64,000 nucleotides of DNA from Bathynomus jamesi (lineage: Eukaryota; Arthropoda; Malacostraca; Isopoda; Cirolanidae). The position numbers and the translations under genes were made by a program. The notes below the pieces were generated by a model that had not been told where the DNA came from, searched no databases, and was given only the letters and a program-made list of their open reading frames with translations. Shown here in pieces: positions 32,012-41,316 of this stretch (position 1 is its first letter; the number at the start of each line of letters is the position of its first letter). The stretch covers positions 606,001 through 670,000 of the forward strand of contig JAJOZX010001731.1 of the NCBI GenBank assembly GCA_023014485.1, read 5' to 3'.

Positions 32012-32530
32012 TGCCAGTACATGTACAATCATGCACCAACACCTCGCACCATTAAGGTAACACCAGAGAGACATTATAACCAAATACTTCATTCCATACC
32101 ACGCCCCACAAACATCACAGTACAGAAAACACACACACACACACACCTCACCCACAAAGCACTGACACGACTCGGTCCGAATGCGGTCCAAGGTGCGGAG
32201 CCGCCACCCATTAACAGGTCAGAGATCAGCCTGAGCAGATCAGATCGAGTTAACTTAGCACGATTCCGATGTGGACATCACCCCAACTTACGGACATATA
32301 AACACAGTCTAGACAACTCCATAGACGACACCTGCCACCTGTGTCAGGACACACCACAAACAATTGAACACATTATGACAGACTGTACCGCTCTAGCACA
32401 ACAACGAACACAACACAATATAACTAGTGCGCTGAACCTCTGGTCCACTCCGGAGAGGGCGATCGGTTACCTGCGTGCCGCCGGCTTGCTCGATCAGGGT
32501 GGGCTGATCGGCTAAACAACAACAACAGAC
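32012..32530 (+). pseudogene. Non-LTR C-terminal domain and 3' end (left copy)
   Basis: The frame continues from the RT with RTIKVTPERHYNQILHS and RSDRVNLARFRCGHHPNLRT. It then has a zinc-knuckle-like CHLCQDTPQTIEHIMTDC and ends GLLDQGGLIG before TAA at about 32,513. The (AAC)n tail marks the 3' end. The frame is intact here in both arms. Confidence 0.85.
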
Positions 32531-32539
32531 CTCGTTAGT

Positions 32540-32870
32540 CTCTTTTTACATTATGGGATATTACTCGATTCTAAACATTTAAAATAATTATAAAAGAAGT
32601 TCATGTGTCATTAATATCATTGAGCGATGGAGCTTCATCCCAATTTTGGGTCGAAAGTTGCAGTTTCATGTTACGAAATTTAGCTCTTTTAAAATTCAAA
32701 ACGTATTCCAGGTTCTTCGAATTATTAGTTAATTTTAATTTCAAATGTTATCTGCCTATGATCACTGTTGGAGAAGTAACTCCTACAAATATATTATCAA
32801 TTAAGTCTAGGTCTGTACTTCAAAATAAATCTAGAATAATGCGTTCTCTGATTTAAAGTAGGAATGTAGT
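32540..32870 (-). pseudogene. Older non-LTR element: endonuclease end and linker (left copy)
   Basis: The minus strand shows SNSDHRQITFEIKIN (the SDH motif of the endonuclease) in one frame. After a shift it shows VLNFKRAKFRNMKLQLST and LNDINDT, the typical linker. The next part of the protein lies at 26,150-26,312 beyond the inserted element. Multiple stops show it is old. Confidence 0.5.
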
Positions 32871-32916
32871 AGTAACGATACTAATTTGACTGCAAATGTT
32901 TTGCGAACCTATGTTA

Positions 32917-32994
<78 letters not shown>
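32871..32994. repeat. (TA)n microsatellite (left copy)
   Basis: A long TA tract at about 32,918-32,990 separates the old non-LTR fragment from the hAT terminus. Its length differs between the two arms. Confidence 0.9.
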
Positions 32995-33650
32995 TAGTGA
33001 TGTAGCGGTTGTCATTTTTCATAGCTCTGCGGTTGCGGAGCTTAAAAATCGAGCTCTGTGCGGTTGCGGTTATGTACCCTACAATATCATAATATTACCT
33101 AAGAATAAACAACACAATAAAATATCGCGTTTTAGACACACTTTTCACAGTCTACAATATAATGACTACTGTATAATCTAAACTGTAAAAAGTGTGTTTC
33201 CAGGATGCGGGACGAGGATCCAACGCGTTTCGCATCGCACCAACCACTTTCCCCAACCACCGTCCATTCGAAAGTGGTGTATATAATTATAATATAATAC
33301 ATACTATTTAATCCTTATATTTAAATTGAATTGCTGGGAGACTATTTCAAAAATAAAAGTTTTTCAGCTTTGTCCCCCTTCAGCCTATTCCCTTTTTCAT
33401 CGTAGATGATCCATGATCCACTAAATAATTGTTCACTAGGAACACTTGAAGGAGGACATCCAAGGTATGTCCAAGCCAGTTTGCTCAAATTGTTTTATTT
33501 CGTTTGATTTGGCCTCCACCAAGCCAAAGCATCATCTTCTTGTCCAATCCTTTTCTCTTTGTGATATTTCTCGATCATATTTTGTGAGTCTCTGCTTGAC
33601 TCAGTTTCGGTCTCGTCATCACTACTGGAAGCCAATATAGCACTCATTGA
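32995..33650 (-). pseudogene. zf-BED hAT 3' end, truncated (left copy)
   Basis: TAGTGATGTAGCGG at 32,995 is the terminal repeat, followed by GCGGTTGCGGAGC-type units. The minus strand then encodes only the hAT dimerisation tail (MIEKYHKEKRIGQEDDALAW). Homology with the complete gene in the right arm ends abruptly at 33,650, inside the coding region upstream of that tail. Beyond it lies the TCTGGCAACCC repeat element, so the left hAT is cut at the arm boundary. Confidence 0.85.
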
Positions 33651-34400
33651 ATCAAATACCGTTACACGACGAGTTTTAATAAATAAATAATTAAAATAAA
33701 TAATGGTATCTGGCAACCTCTCCAAATATATATATATAAACAAATTAAATAGTGGTATCTGGCAGCCCCTCGATATATAAATAAATAAATTAAACATCTG
33801 GCAAACCCTTACATATAAATAAATAAATTAAATATCTGGGAACCTCTCCATATATAAATAAATAAATTAGACATCTGGCAACCCCTCATATATAAATAAT
33901 TAAATTAAATAGTGCTCTATGGCAACCCCTTCATATATAAATAAATAAATTAAACATCGGACAACCCCCCATATATAAATAAATAAATTAAAGATCTGGG
34001 AACCCCTCCATATATAAATAAATAATTTAAACATCTGGCAACCCTCCATATATAAATAATTAAAATATATAGTGCTCTCTGGTGACCCCTCCATATATAT
34101 AAATAAACAAATTAAATAGTGTTTTCTGGAAACCCCTGCATATATAACAGTTGTTGGTAACCTGAGCTCTCATTATGCGCCTGGCGGTACAGGTGAAAAC
34201 ATGATCTCTTTCTCCTTCTTAGGTTAAGGTTTACCCTCTTACTTTAGGATACCCCTTTGGGAGGTGAGGCCGTCCCACCTCCTTCCCCAAAGTTAGAGTT
34301 TCCCCTTTGGGGGGAGGTCATCCCTTGCAACAAGGGGGAGGGGTCTTGCAACAAAGGGAGGGGTCTCGCAACATGGCAATTGCACTCCCACTTTTCGCCC
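33651..34400. repeat. TCTGGCAACCC tandem-repeat element
   Basis: It starts ATCAAATACCGTTACACG immediately at the arm boundary. About ten tandem units with CATCTGGCAACCCCTCCATA and AATAAATAAATTAAA follow to about 34,145, then a GC-richer block with GGATACCCCTTTGGG and GTGAGGCCGTCCCACC. Its order of parts equals that at 10,691-11,270. It ends near CTTTTCGCCCATACTA, where family A coding-like sequence begins. Confidence 0.7.
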
Positions 34401-35778
34401 ATACTATTCTCGTAATGAACCTTTGGACAGATAAGATGACATAGATACACAATTTCAACCATCTTCATCGGATGACCCTCATTTACTGGTAATTTCTCAG
34501 TCAGAATTAGATGAACTTGTCAGATAGTTGAATCTAACTAAAACTCAGACTGAGTTTTAGGTTCTAGATTAAAAGGTTGGAATCTCTTACAAAAGACTAA
34601 AAATATCATTATTTCGTAAGCGTCAGACATATTTCACATTATTTTTCTCTATGGAAAGTGATTTAATGTATTGTACTGATGTGAACGCTCTCATGGAGGC
34701 ACTTGGTCGACAGCACAATGTTGAGTTTGAAAGCTCTACTATTGCACAACGGTAATGTCTATCCTTCTGTTCCGATTGCATATAAAGTTCATATGAAGGA
34801 ATCATGACAATATGCAGTTACTTTTGAAAGATACTGACTATGCTAAACACTCCTGGCATATCTGTGATGATCTGAAAGTGATTGCACTTCTCTTCGGCTT
34901 ACAGTTAAGATTCACAAAATTATCTTGTTTCCTCTGCGAGTGGGACAGCCGAGCTAAGGAGAGTCATTACACACAGAATGAGTGGCCACTTCGACAAGAT
35001 TTGGTTCTAGGACAGAAAAATGTTGCCCATCAACCCCTAGTAGATCCAGCAAAAGTTTTCTTGAAAAATTTTGTAAAAGCCATGAATAAAGATGGACCTG
35101 GATTTCTATATCTAAAACATAAGTTTCCTAGAATCAGCGAAACGAAAATCAAATATGGCATTTTTGTGGGCCCACAGATCATAGAAGTGATGAGACATTG
35201 CATTTGATGAGTCTTTGAATCAGGTTAAAAGAAAAACATGGAAAGCTTTTAAAGAAGTGACTACTTATTTCCGCGGCAGCGTCAAATCAGAAAATTGTTT
35301 CACTGGTGGAGCAAATGCTTAGTGCTTACCAAGCCATGGGGTGTAACATGTCTTTGAAAATGCATTTCCTGCACTCCCACCTGGAATTCTTCCCATTAAA
35401 CCTGGGCTCTGTGAGCGATGAGCATGATGAAAGATTTCATCAGGATAAAGTAACCATGGAAAAGCGGTGCCAAGAAAGATATAGGCCCAGTATGTTGGCC
35501 GAATACTGTTGAACACTTATAAGAAAAACACCCTAGTACTAGTTATAAGCGAAAATCAGCTGCAAAAACATTTTAGGCAAGGTACTCTTCTTTTTTTGTT
35601 CGATTAAATATACCAAAAAAGTAAGAAAATCTGTCAATTTCATTTGTATTTCCTTCGAAATTGGTGGGTGATAGAAAAATTATGTTTTCAAATTCGTAAT
35701 CAATGTAAACAAGTACACTGGAAATACATTAATTCATTTGAAGGAGGAAAACGTTATATTTTGTTGTTCAGTGTAATT
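34401..35778 (+). pseudogene. Family A element, heavily degraded copy
   Basis: Plus-strand fragments in order: SDDPHLL and SQSELDEL; FRKRQTYF; SLKALLLHNGNVYPSVPIA; then a longer frame 34,812-35,207 with FGLQLRFTKLSCFLCEWDSRA, WPLRQDLVLGQKN and GIFVGPQIIEVM. Finally 35,306-35,512 has MGCNMSLKMHFLHSHLEFFP and SDEHDERFHQDKVTMEKR. Many stops and shifts are present, and the LPPLHIK segment is missing. The 3' terminus around TTTTGTTGTTCAGTGTAATT at 35,757-35,778 corresponds to the end of the 17-kb copy. The first exon is replaced by the tandem-repeat element. Confidence 0.65.
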
Positions 35779-36032
35779 TCTCCTATCACTTTTCACTTCA
35801 TATTTACGCTGGTTTCATTGTTCTTTGTATTAGGCTGATAATACAAGAATACGACCTAGTCTGTAAGGTACTTTCACTTTTAAGTCTTACAAAAATTTGT
35901 AGTATTTATAAAATTTATAAGTCATAAAAAATGGTGTATTTATTTGTTGAAAATTCAACACAGTACAGTATGTCCGACTGTGTAAGTTTCATTTAGTTTT
36001 TTTAAATCGTTTATAAAGGTTTATAAAAATCC
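35779..36032. other. AT-rich spacer
   Basis: No gene is visible. It ends with the first copy of the AAAAATCC duplication of the next element (36,025-36,032). Confidence 0.4.
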
Positions 36033-36235
36033 AGATCACCTGAAGATCAGGGCCCCCAGCCTTCTTTAGTTAGTCTTATAAGGCTAACTAACGAAAATAT
36101 CACGACTTAATCTAACCAATCGTCAAGGGCGTACAGTTGACCTAACGACTGAGTAGGTTAAATCGTGATATTTTCGTTAGTTAGCCTCATAAGGTTAACT
36201 AATGAAGGCTGAGGGCCCTGATCTTCAGGTGATCC
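36033..36235. mobile_element. 203-bp foldback MITE, 8-bp TSD
   Basis: The duplication AAAAATCC is exact at 36,025-36,032 and 36,236-36,243. The two halves are inverted copies for about 80 bp each: GATCACCTGAAGATCAGGGC, then CAGCCTTC, a TTAGTTAG stretch, and CGAAAATATCACGA. The 36,049-36,085 segment matches sequence just inside the right terminus of the MULE (31,825-31,858; 54,860-54,892). CCAATCGTCAAGGGCG at 36,117 recurs at 127 and in part at 40,710. It is probably a minimal derivative of the MULE-type family. Confidence 0.85.
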
Positions 36236-36255
36236 AAAAATCCTATCGTTATATA

Positions 36256-36503
36256 TATATTATATAATTATAACTTTGGTATTGCTTCCCCCGGAATTGT
36301 TCATTCTGACGAAGCTCAAGCTTGTCATTCCACCTTAGACCTATAGTTTAACGTGGAATCCGAACGCCCCACCAGCAGTATCCCAGCGTCTTAACCACTA
36401 GGCTACCCAGGGTACCCATTTATCTACCAACCAATTTCTTTATTGTGTGGAAGGATGAACAGCTGGGTTTTGCTGCGCGCCGCCGGCCGTCACCGGGTCT
36501 CGA
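36256..36503 (-). repeat. tRNA-derived SINE
   Basis: On the minus strand, GGGTAGCCTAGTGGTTAAGA carries an A box and GCGTTCGGATTCC a B box. Their spacing is suitable for RNA polymerase III. A GC-rich leader (GACCCGGTGACGGCCGGCGG) lies upstream and a unique tail to about 36,256 follows. The acceptor stem does not pair, so it is not a functional tRNA. A SINE is the best reading. Confidence 0.6.
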
Positions 36504-37250
36504 TATAATTATATACTGTAATTATATCTAAATAGTAAATTTCGGCTTGTTAAGCGTATACGCTTGCTAAAACCAATTTACAACTATATGCCGCATCTGT
36601 ATTAATAATGAAATTATACTCATCTATGTACACGCTGTAAATAAATCAAATTCTGTCCCCTTTCAATCTTAATTTTCTGCATAGTTATTATAGATTAGTT
36701 TTATCTCCAATATTGTAATATGCTTTTCATTGGTCGTTCCTCATAAAACTTCTTCTTAACATCATCCCAATTAAAATTTTAAATAATTTAATTCTTCAAC
36801 CTAGTTTGACGAAATACATTTTTATAGTCTCATAGGTGCAAAAATCCTCCTTAAAATAAATGAAATTCAAACCACCTGATCCTCCGCCTCCCGAGTTTAT
36901 AATAGACTACGCAGCAGAGCAAAACAGAGCAGGGCAGAGCGGAGCAGCCTCTGTGAAAAACTATTACACTATTTTCCCATCAGTTTATTAATTTAAATGC
37001 TAATTTATCCGTGTTGCAGTCAAAATGTAAGATTCATAGGTCCACGATTAACCTTGTTTTAAAATTGCATTTGTTTTACTAATGCTGTAAATATTTTGCT
37101 CAAAGAAAATAATTAATTTTGTTTTCAAACATTTAACTTTGTTTTAAGAAAAAATTTTCAATCAGAAATCAAAATTCCAAATTCAGACACTTTGATTTTC
37201 AATAATCTTCTTCATTCTAACTTCCTCATTATTGTTAAAATTATTATTAT
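36504..37250. other. AT-rich sequence without gene
   Basis: Only a short purine-rich tandem (CAGAGC-like units, about 36,911-36,950) stands out. No coding potential is recognised. Confidence 0.4.
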
Positions 37251-37251
37251 A

Positions 37252-37345
37252 ATACCACGAAGGAAAGGAAACACAGAGTGAGTGGTGCTCAAGCGCTTTC
37301 GTCTAATGACATCCTCAGGAACACTGAAGTAAATAAAGAGTTCAA
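37252..37345 (-). repeat. Penelope-like fragment with hammerhead-like core
   Basis: The minus strand reads CTGAGGATGTCATTAGACGA then AAGCGCTTGAGCACC. This has CUGANGA, a stem II (GUC/GAC around AUUA) and GAAA in hammerhead order (37,297-37,318). Hammerhead motifs are known in Penelope-like elements, and the GCGAAAGCGCTT-type phrase is characteristic of them. The usual UH cleavage dinucleotide and a convincing stem I are not visible, so it is probably a dead relic. Confidence 0.4.
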
Positions 37346-37354
37346 GACAATATA

Positions 37355-37362
37355 TAGGTTAC

Positions 37363-37393
<31 letters not shown>

Positions 37394-37676
37394 GTAAATA
37401 TAGAAATAAAAATTGTGGGAGGAGCATGCAAATTTGTAAGGAAACTACCAATTTTAGCACTTTGCCCGAATTTAACACAAGTTCAAATGGATTGTTTACA
37501 ACCAATTTTATAGATAATGCCTGAATGATATATAGGTCACAAAAAATAAAAATAAATAAAATTAAAAATAAATTGAAAAAAAAAATTGTAAGAGGAGCAT
37601 ACAAATTTGTATGCTCCTCTTACAATTTTTATTTTTCAATTTATTTTTATTTTTCATTTATTTTTCTGTAGATCTA
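37355..37676. repeat. Direct and inverted AT-rich repeats around GAGGAGCAT
   Basis: The phrase AAAATTGT(G/A)(G/A)GAGGAGCAT is repeated directly at about 37,409 and 37,581. The second copy is followed at once by its inverted copy (37,605-37,625), making a hairpin of about 70 bp centred near 37,605. A Penelope-like 3' region is possible, given the neighbour at 37,252. Confidence 0.55.
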
Positions 37677-39712
37677 TGAACACTATATGCAACTCCCTCT
37701 GCTCCTCTCTATATCTTTTCATCAACTGTCTAAGTGCAAAAAGGGCATCCATTGTCCCTCTTCCCGGCATAAAGCCAAACTGCTCTTCTGCTATGCTTGT
37801 CTCTTCCCTCAACCTGCTCTCTACATTCCGTTCCCAGACCTTCATTGTGTGCGACATCAGTTTAGTCCCTCGATAATTATTTGTACATTCCTGGACATCT
37901 ATCTTCCCTTTAAATATTGGGACCAGTATGCTTTTCCTCCACTCTTCTGGCACTCTCTCCTGGTCATATAACTTGCGCATCAAATCGCTAAGGATGTCTA
38001 CTCCTTCCACCTCCAAACTTTTCCAAACTTCGACTGGTATCTCATCAGGCCCGGTAGCCTTCTCATTTTCCATTGTGTCCAATGCTCTCTTCACCTCTTC
38101 TCTTTCCACACACATAACCATTCCTTCGTTTGGTAACCCTTCTTCCCTTATCAATCTAAAATTTTCCTCATTCAACAACCTTTCAAAATAAACCTTCCAC
38201 CGTGCCTTAATATCCTGCATATTAGAGATCACTCCACCATGCTCATCCTTTATTTGCCTTATATGTGTAATATCCTTAGTTTCCTTATCTCTTGCCTTTG
38301 CTATTTAAATACTTTCTTTTGCCCTTCTCTTGTTTCAAGTTCCTCATATTAATCTCTGTATGCTTCGCTTTTGGCTTTTGCCACCACAGTCTTAGCTTCT
38401 TTCTACGCTCTCCTATACCTCTCTTTGGCTTGGTTTTCTCCTGTGTTGACCCATGTCTTCTACGCTTTTTTCTTCCCTCTCACTATATCCTGCACTTCTT
38501 CACTCCACCACCAAGTTTCTTTATCTTTCTGGCGGTTCCCAGATGACACTCCCAGCACCTCTCTTCCTTCTTTCCTTATTACCTTAGCATATTCCCGCCA
38601 CCAGTCATCAACGTCGTCCAATCCCTGTGTTCTTAATTCCCTCATTACCTTCTCTCTAAAGGCCTCCTTTCCTTGTACTCTTGTTCCTTCAATTTCCACC
38701 ATCTGATTTTAGGTACAATATTTGGGCTACCTCTTCTAGTTCCATTTACCCTTAGGTCTATTACCGCAACACAATGTTGTGGTGTTACTTCTTCACCCGG
38801 GATCACCTTACAATTCACTTCTTTCAACTTAGATCTTTAATACAGCATATAGTCAATCTGGGATTCACGTCCGCCACTCATACGCAATCAGATGTTCCCC
38901 TCTCTTTTCGAAGAAGGCATTTGCAATTGCCATGTCATATGCTATTGCAAAGTCAATTATTCTTTCCCCATCCTGGTTCCATCTACCCACTGCCTGTCCA
39001 CCATGCACTTTACCTACTCCATCGTTGCCATTCCCAACATGGCCATTGAAGTCTCCTCCGATCACTACACGCTCATGGTCATCCCGCTCCAAAAATCCTC
39101 CTTTTCCTGCTCGTCACATCCCCCTTGTGGTACATACACACTCAGTATATTTACCACATCTCCGCCGCATTAAATTTTCACTGTGATCATTCTATCATTC
39201 ACTCGTTTGACCTCTAGTACATTCTCCTTCACTTCTTTCGAGAGAATAATCCTTACACCATTCCTTCCCTGCGCTGATGTGCTACTATAATAAAATTTAT
39301 AGCCAGCACCAATCTCCCTGCCTTTATTCCCTCTCCATCTAGTCTCCTGAACACACAACACCTGCATCCTCCTCCTCTCCATCAGATCCACCACCTCCCT
39401 TGCGCCTCCCGTTATACTACCAACATTCAGCGTTCCAAATCTCACTCCCGTCTCCTGCTGAGCTCCCTTCTTTAGCTGTACCCGCTCACGATACAGTAGA
39501 CCTCGTTTATTTTCCGCAGAGTTAGGACGATATGTCTGCGCGTCGCCTCCAGGATACGCCCAAGCTCCACTTGCTCTATCTTCATCGGCTGTCATTCCAT
39601 AAGGTTTTGGCAAAGGTTTTACTGCCGGATGCCCTTCCTGACGCCAACCCTCCCCATTTATCCGGGCTTGGGACCGGCATGTGTACCCCGATTTGGGGCA
39701 CCCATGGCTGGG
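37676..39712 (-). pseudogene. RTE-type non-LTR retrotransposon, truncated in RT
   Basis: Minus strand from about 39,712: the 5' region contains GGTTGGCGTCAGGAAGGGCA, then MPKPYGMTADEDRASG. Endonuclease motifs are RFGTLNVGSITGG, VLCVQETRWRGN, VVIGGDFNGHVGN and LIAYEWRT. A linker follows at 38,460-38,702 (ETWWWSEEVQDIV). RT begins at 38,232: KATGPDEIPVEVWKSL, VPEEWRKSILVPIFKGK, EEQFGFMPGRGTMDALFAL and HIVFIDLQK, where coding stops before the YADD motif. Several stops and shifts occur (near 38,700, 38,865, 39,170 and 38,300). The motif set is that of RTE/CFDP2-like endonuclease-reverse transcriptases. Confidence 0.85.
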
Positions 39713-39746
<34 letters not shown>

Positions 39747-40148
39747 CTAAATCGCTAAATTCCTCCTACATTTTCGTAGGTGTTCGTTCAAGTTACATTA
39801 GCTCCTACATGTGATGTCTTATATTTTTTCAAATACTTAATCATTTACGTTTGCGTTAAGGTAAAATGGGGTTCCATTAAAATGTTTAGAGAATGCACTT
39901 TTTTATCATATATAATGATTTCACTCGCGTTAGAATTTTAATTAAAAATCTCGAAATCAAATCACGTTATTTTATTTTATTTAAGTTAGGTTAGCTTAGG
40001 TTTGGTTAGGTTAATCTAACCAAACCTAAATTAAATCCAAAAGACATCTATAACAAAGTAGTGACTATTTTCTGTGTAGGATCAAAGTGACACAAAAGAT
40101 AGCACCGAATAGGAGCGAAAGTAACTTTTTGCGACATATATATATATA
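39713..40148. other. (TA)n tract and AT-rich spacer with a small palindrome
   Basis: (TA)n at 39,715-39,744 borders the RTE 5' end. At about 39,997-40,030 TTAGGTTTGGTTAG is followed by its inverted copy CTAACCAAACCTAA, related to the TTAGG-rich phrases in the MITEs. No gene is visible. Confidence 0.5.
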
Positions 40149-40325
40149 TATGCTACAGCTCACAATGGTCCCCAGACAAATTTTATGTTACACACAGACC
40201 GTGAATGGAACAAGAAACTCTTACAAAAAATTTTTAAAAAAAATTCCCAGAAGAGTTCCTTGTTTCATGCCCAGTCTGTGTGCAAATAAAAGTTTCTCAG
40301 GGGACCATTCTGAGTTGTAGCACAT
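40149..40325. mobile_element. Foldback MITE around CACACAGACC
   Basis: Imperfect inverted arms of about 80 bp begin GCTACAGCTCACAATGGTCC on the left. The right arm ends in the complement of GCTACAACTCAGAATGGTCC. The inner phrases are ACACACAGACCGTGAATGG and GAAACTCTT. A partial further copy (AGAAGAGTTCCTTGTTCCAT) is at 41,030. No target duplication was resolved because of the (TA)n flank. Confidence 0.65.
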
Positions 40326-40567
40326 TAAACGGACGTGTTAAGTGCCTTGAAAAGTGGATGTTCAAATTTTTCGGTTGATGTTTAAGTTTCGTTTTTTTGG
40401 CTAAAAATGCAATAGTTATTCTTTTTTTTTGATGTATTCATTCCGAGGGAAATGCAACGACTCTCTTGTGTATATTGAGGCGCTGAAAGTAGTTGTCTAG
40501 GCAGCTTTAAACTCTAGACCCTGTCCCAAAGCTGGTACCAGCGCACCTAAAAAAAAAGTACCACCTG

Positions 40568-40837
40568 TGTAATTTCTTTATTTATGGTCAGATTTTTATG
40601 AAATTTTCAATATAGGGGTTTTCAAATATTAACCGGGCCTTCAATGTTATTCCGATGTCCGCCATTGAAGGCCCGGTTAGGTCAACTGTATGCTTTTGAC
40701 AATTGTCAAGGGCATACAATTGACCTAACTGGGCCTTCAATGGTGGACATCGGAATAACATTGAAGGCCCGGTTAATATTTGAAAACCTCTATATTGAAA
40801 ATTTCATAAAAATCTGACCATAAATAAAGAAATTACA
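40568..40837. mobile_element. 270-bp near-perfect palindromic foldback
   Basis: Arms of about 125 bp meet at a short centre (TTTTGACAATTGTCAA, about 40,695-40,710). The outer arm contains ATGGTCAGATTTTTATG and CAATATAGGGGTTTTCAAAT; the inner arm CGGGCCTTCAATG and GGTTAGGTCAACTGTATGC. The centre shares CAAGGGCATACAATTGACCT with the foldback at 36,123 (CAAGGGCGTACAGTTGACCT), linking the two. It is noncoding. Confidence 0.85.
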
Positions 40838-41065
40838 TAGGAGGTGCGTTTGAATTACTGTATGGGTGCAGTGGTCCTATCTCAGAAGATAGTTGCTGAA
40901 GGAAGCTATATTTTGGGGCCTCTTAGCTGGTGATCCGTTGCCCATATTAGGATTCCATCCAGAAAAGGAAAAGCTTTAGTATTTGTCATTTACCATTACT
41001 TATTCGGAACTTAGTGGATTTAATTTTCCCAGAAGAGTTCCTTGTTCCATGCACGGTCTGTGTGT

Positions 41066-41152
<87 letters not shown>

Positions 41153-41229
41153 GTATATATATATATAATCAATGTAATCAACGCTCCATATGAATCACTG
41201 ATTTGAGAATAAGCCGTTTTTGAGAATCA

Positions 41230-41287
<58 letters not shown>

Positions 41288-41316
41288 ATATATATATATA
41301 TGTATATATACACACA
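40838..41316. repeat. Microsatellite-rich spacer
   Basis: (AC)n at 41,070-41,108 and (TA)n tracts at 41,113-41,166 and 41,231-41,310. A partial copy of the MITE at 40,149 occupies about 41,025-41,068. No gene is visible. Confidence 0.85.

Larger units (their letters stand above)
26540..32530 (+). mobile_element. Jockey/CR1-group non-LTR element with nested MULE (left copy)
   Basis: The element starts near 26,540 and ends at about 32,530 with an (AAC)n tail directly after the last stop. Its ORF is split by a MULE at 29,619-32,011; removing that with one 9-bp duplication rejoins NPQHPCQY to MYNHAPTP in frame. It sits inside an older minus-sense non-LTR element. The assignment to the Jockey/CR1 group rests on motif order; I cannot name the clade without a phylogeny. 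Confidence 0.8.
24348..33650 (+). repeat. Left arm of a giant inverted repeat
   Basis: Read forward, this segment is the reverse complement of 53,059-64,000 apart from microsatellite length, scattered single-base indels and substitutions, and a 1.64-kb mariner present only in the right arm. Coordinate sums of paired positions stay near 88,348-88,351 on one side of that mariner and 86,709-86,719 on the other. The inner limit is exact: after CACTCATTGA (33,641-33,650) the arms diverge. The outer limit is unknown because the right arm reaches the window end; here it is at or left of 24,348. Confidence 0.95.

Noticed and set aside
31862..32030. N-terminal extension of the frame entering the non-LTR C-terminal domain (repeats of Phe-Val-Gly-Gly type)
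   Set aside because: It is the translation of the MULE terminal repeat array, not retrotransposon protein.
36340..36420. Functional tRNA gene on the minus strand
   Set aside because: A and B boxes are present but the acceptor stem does not pair, and it continues into a SINE-like body.
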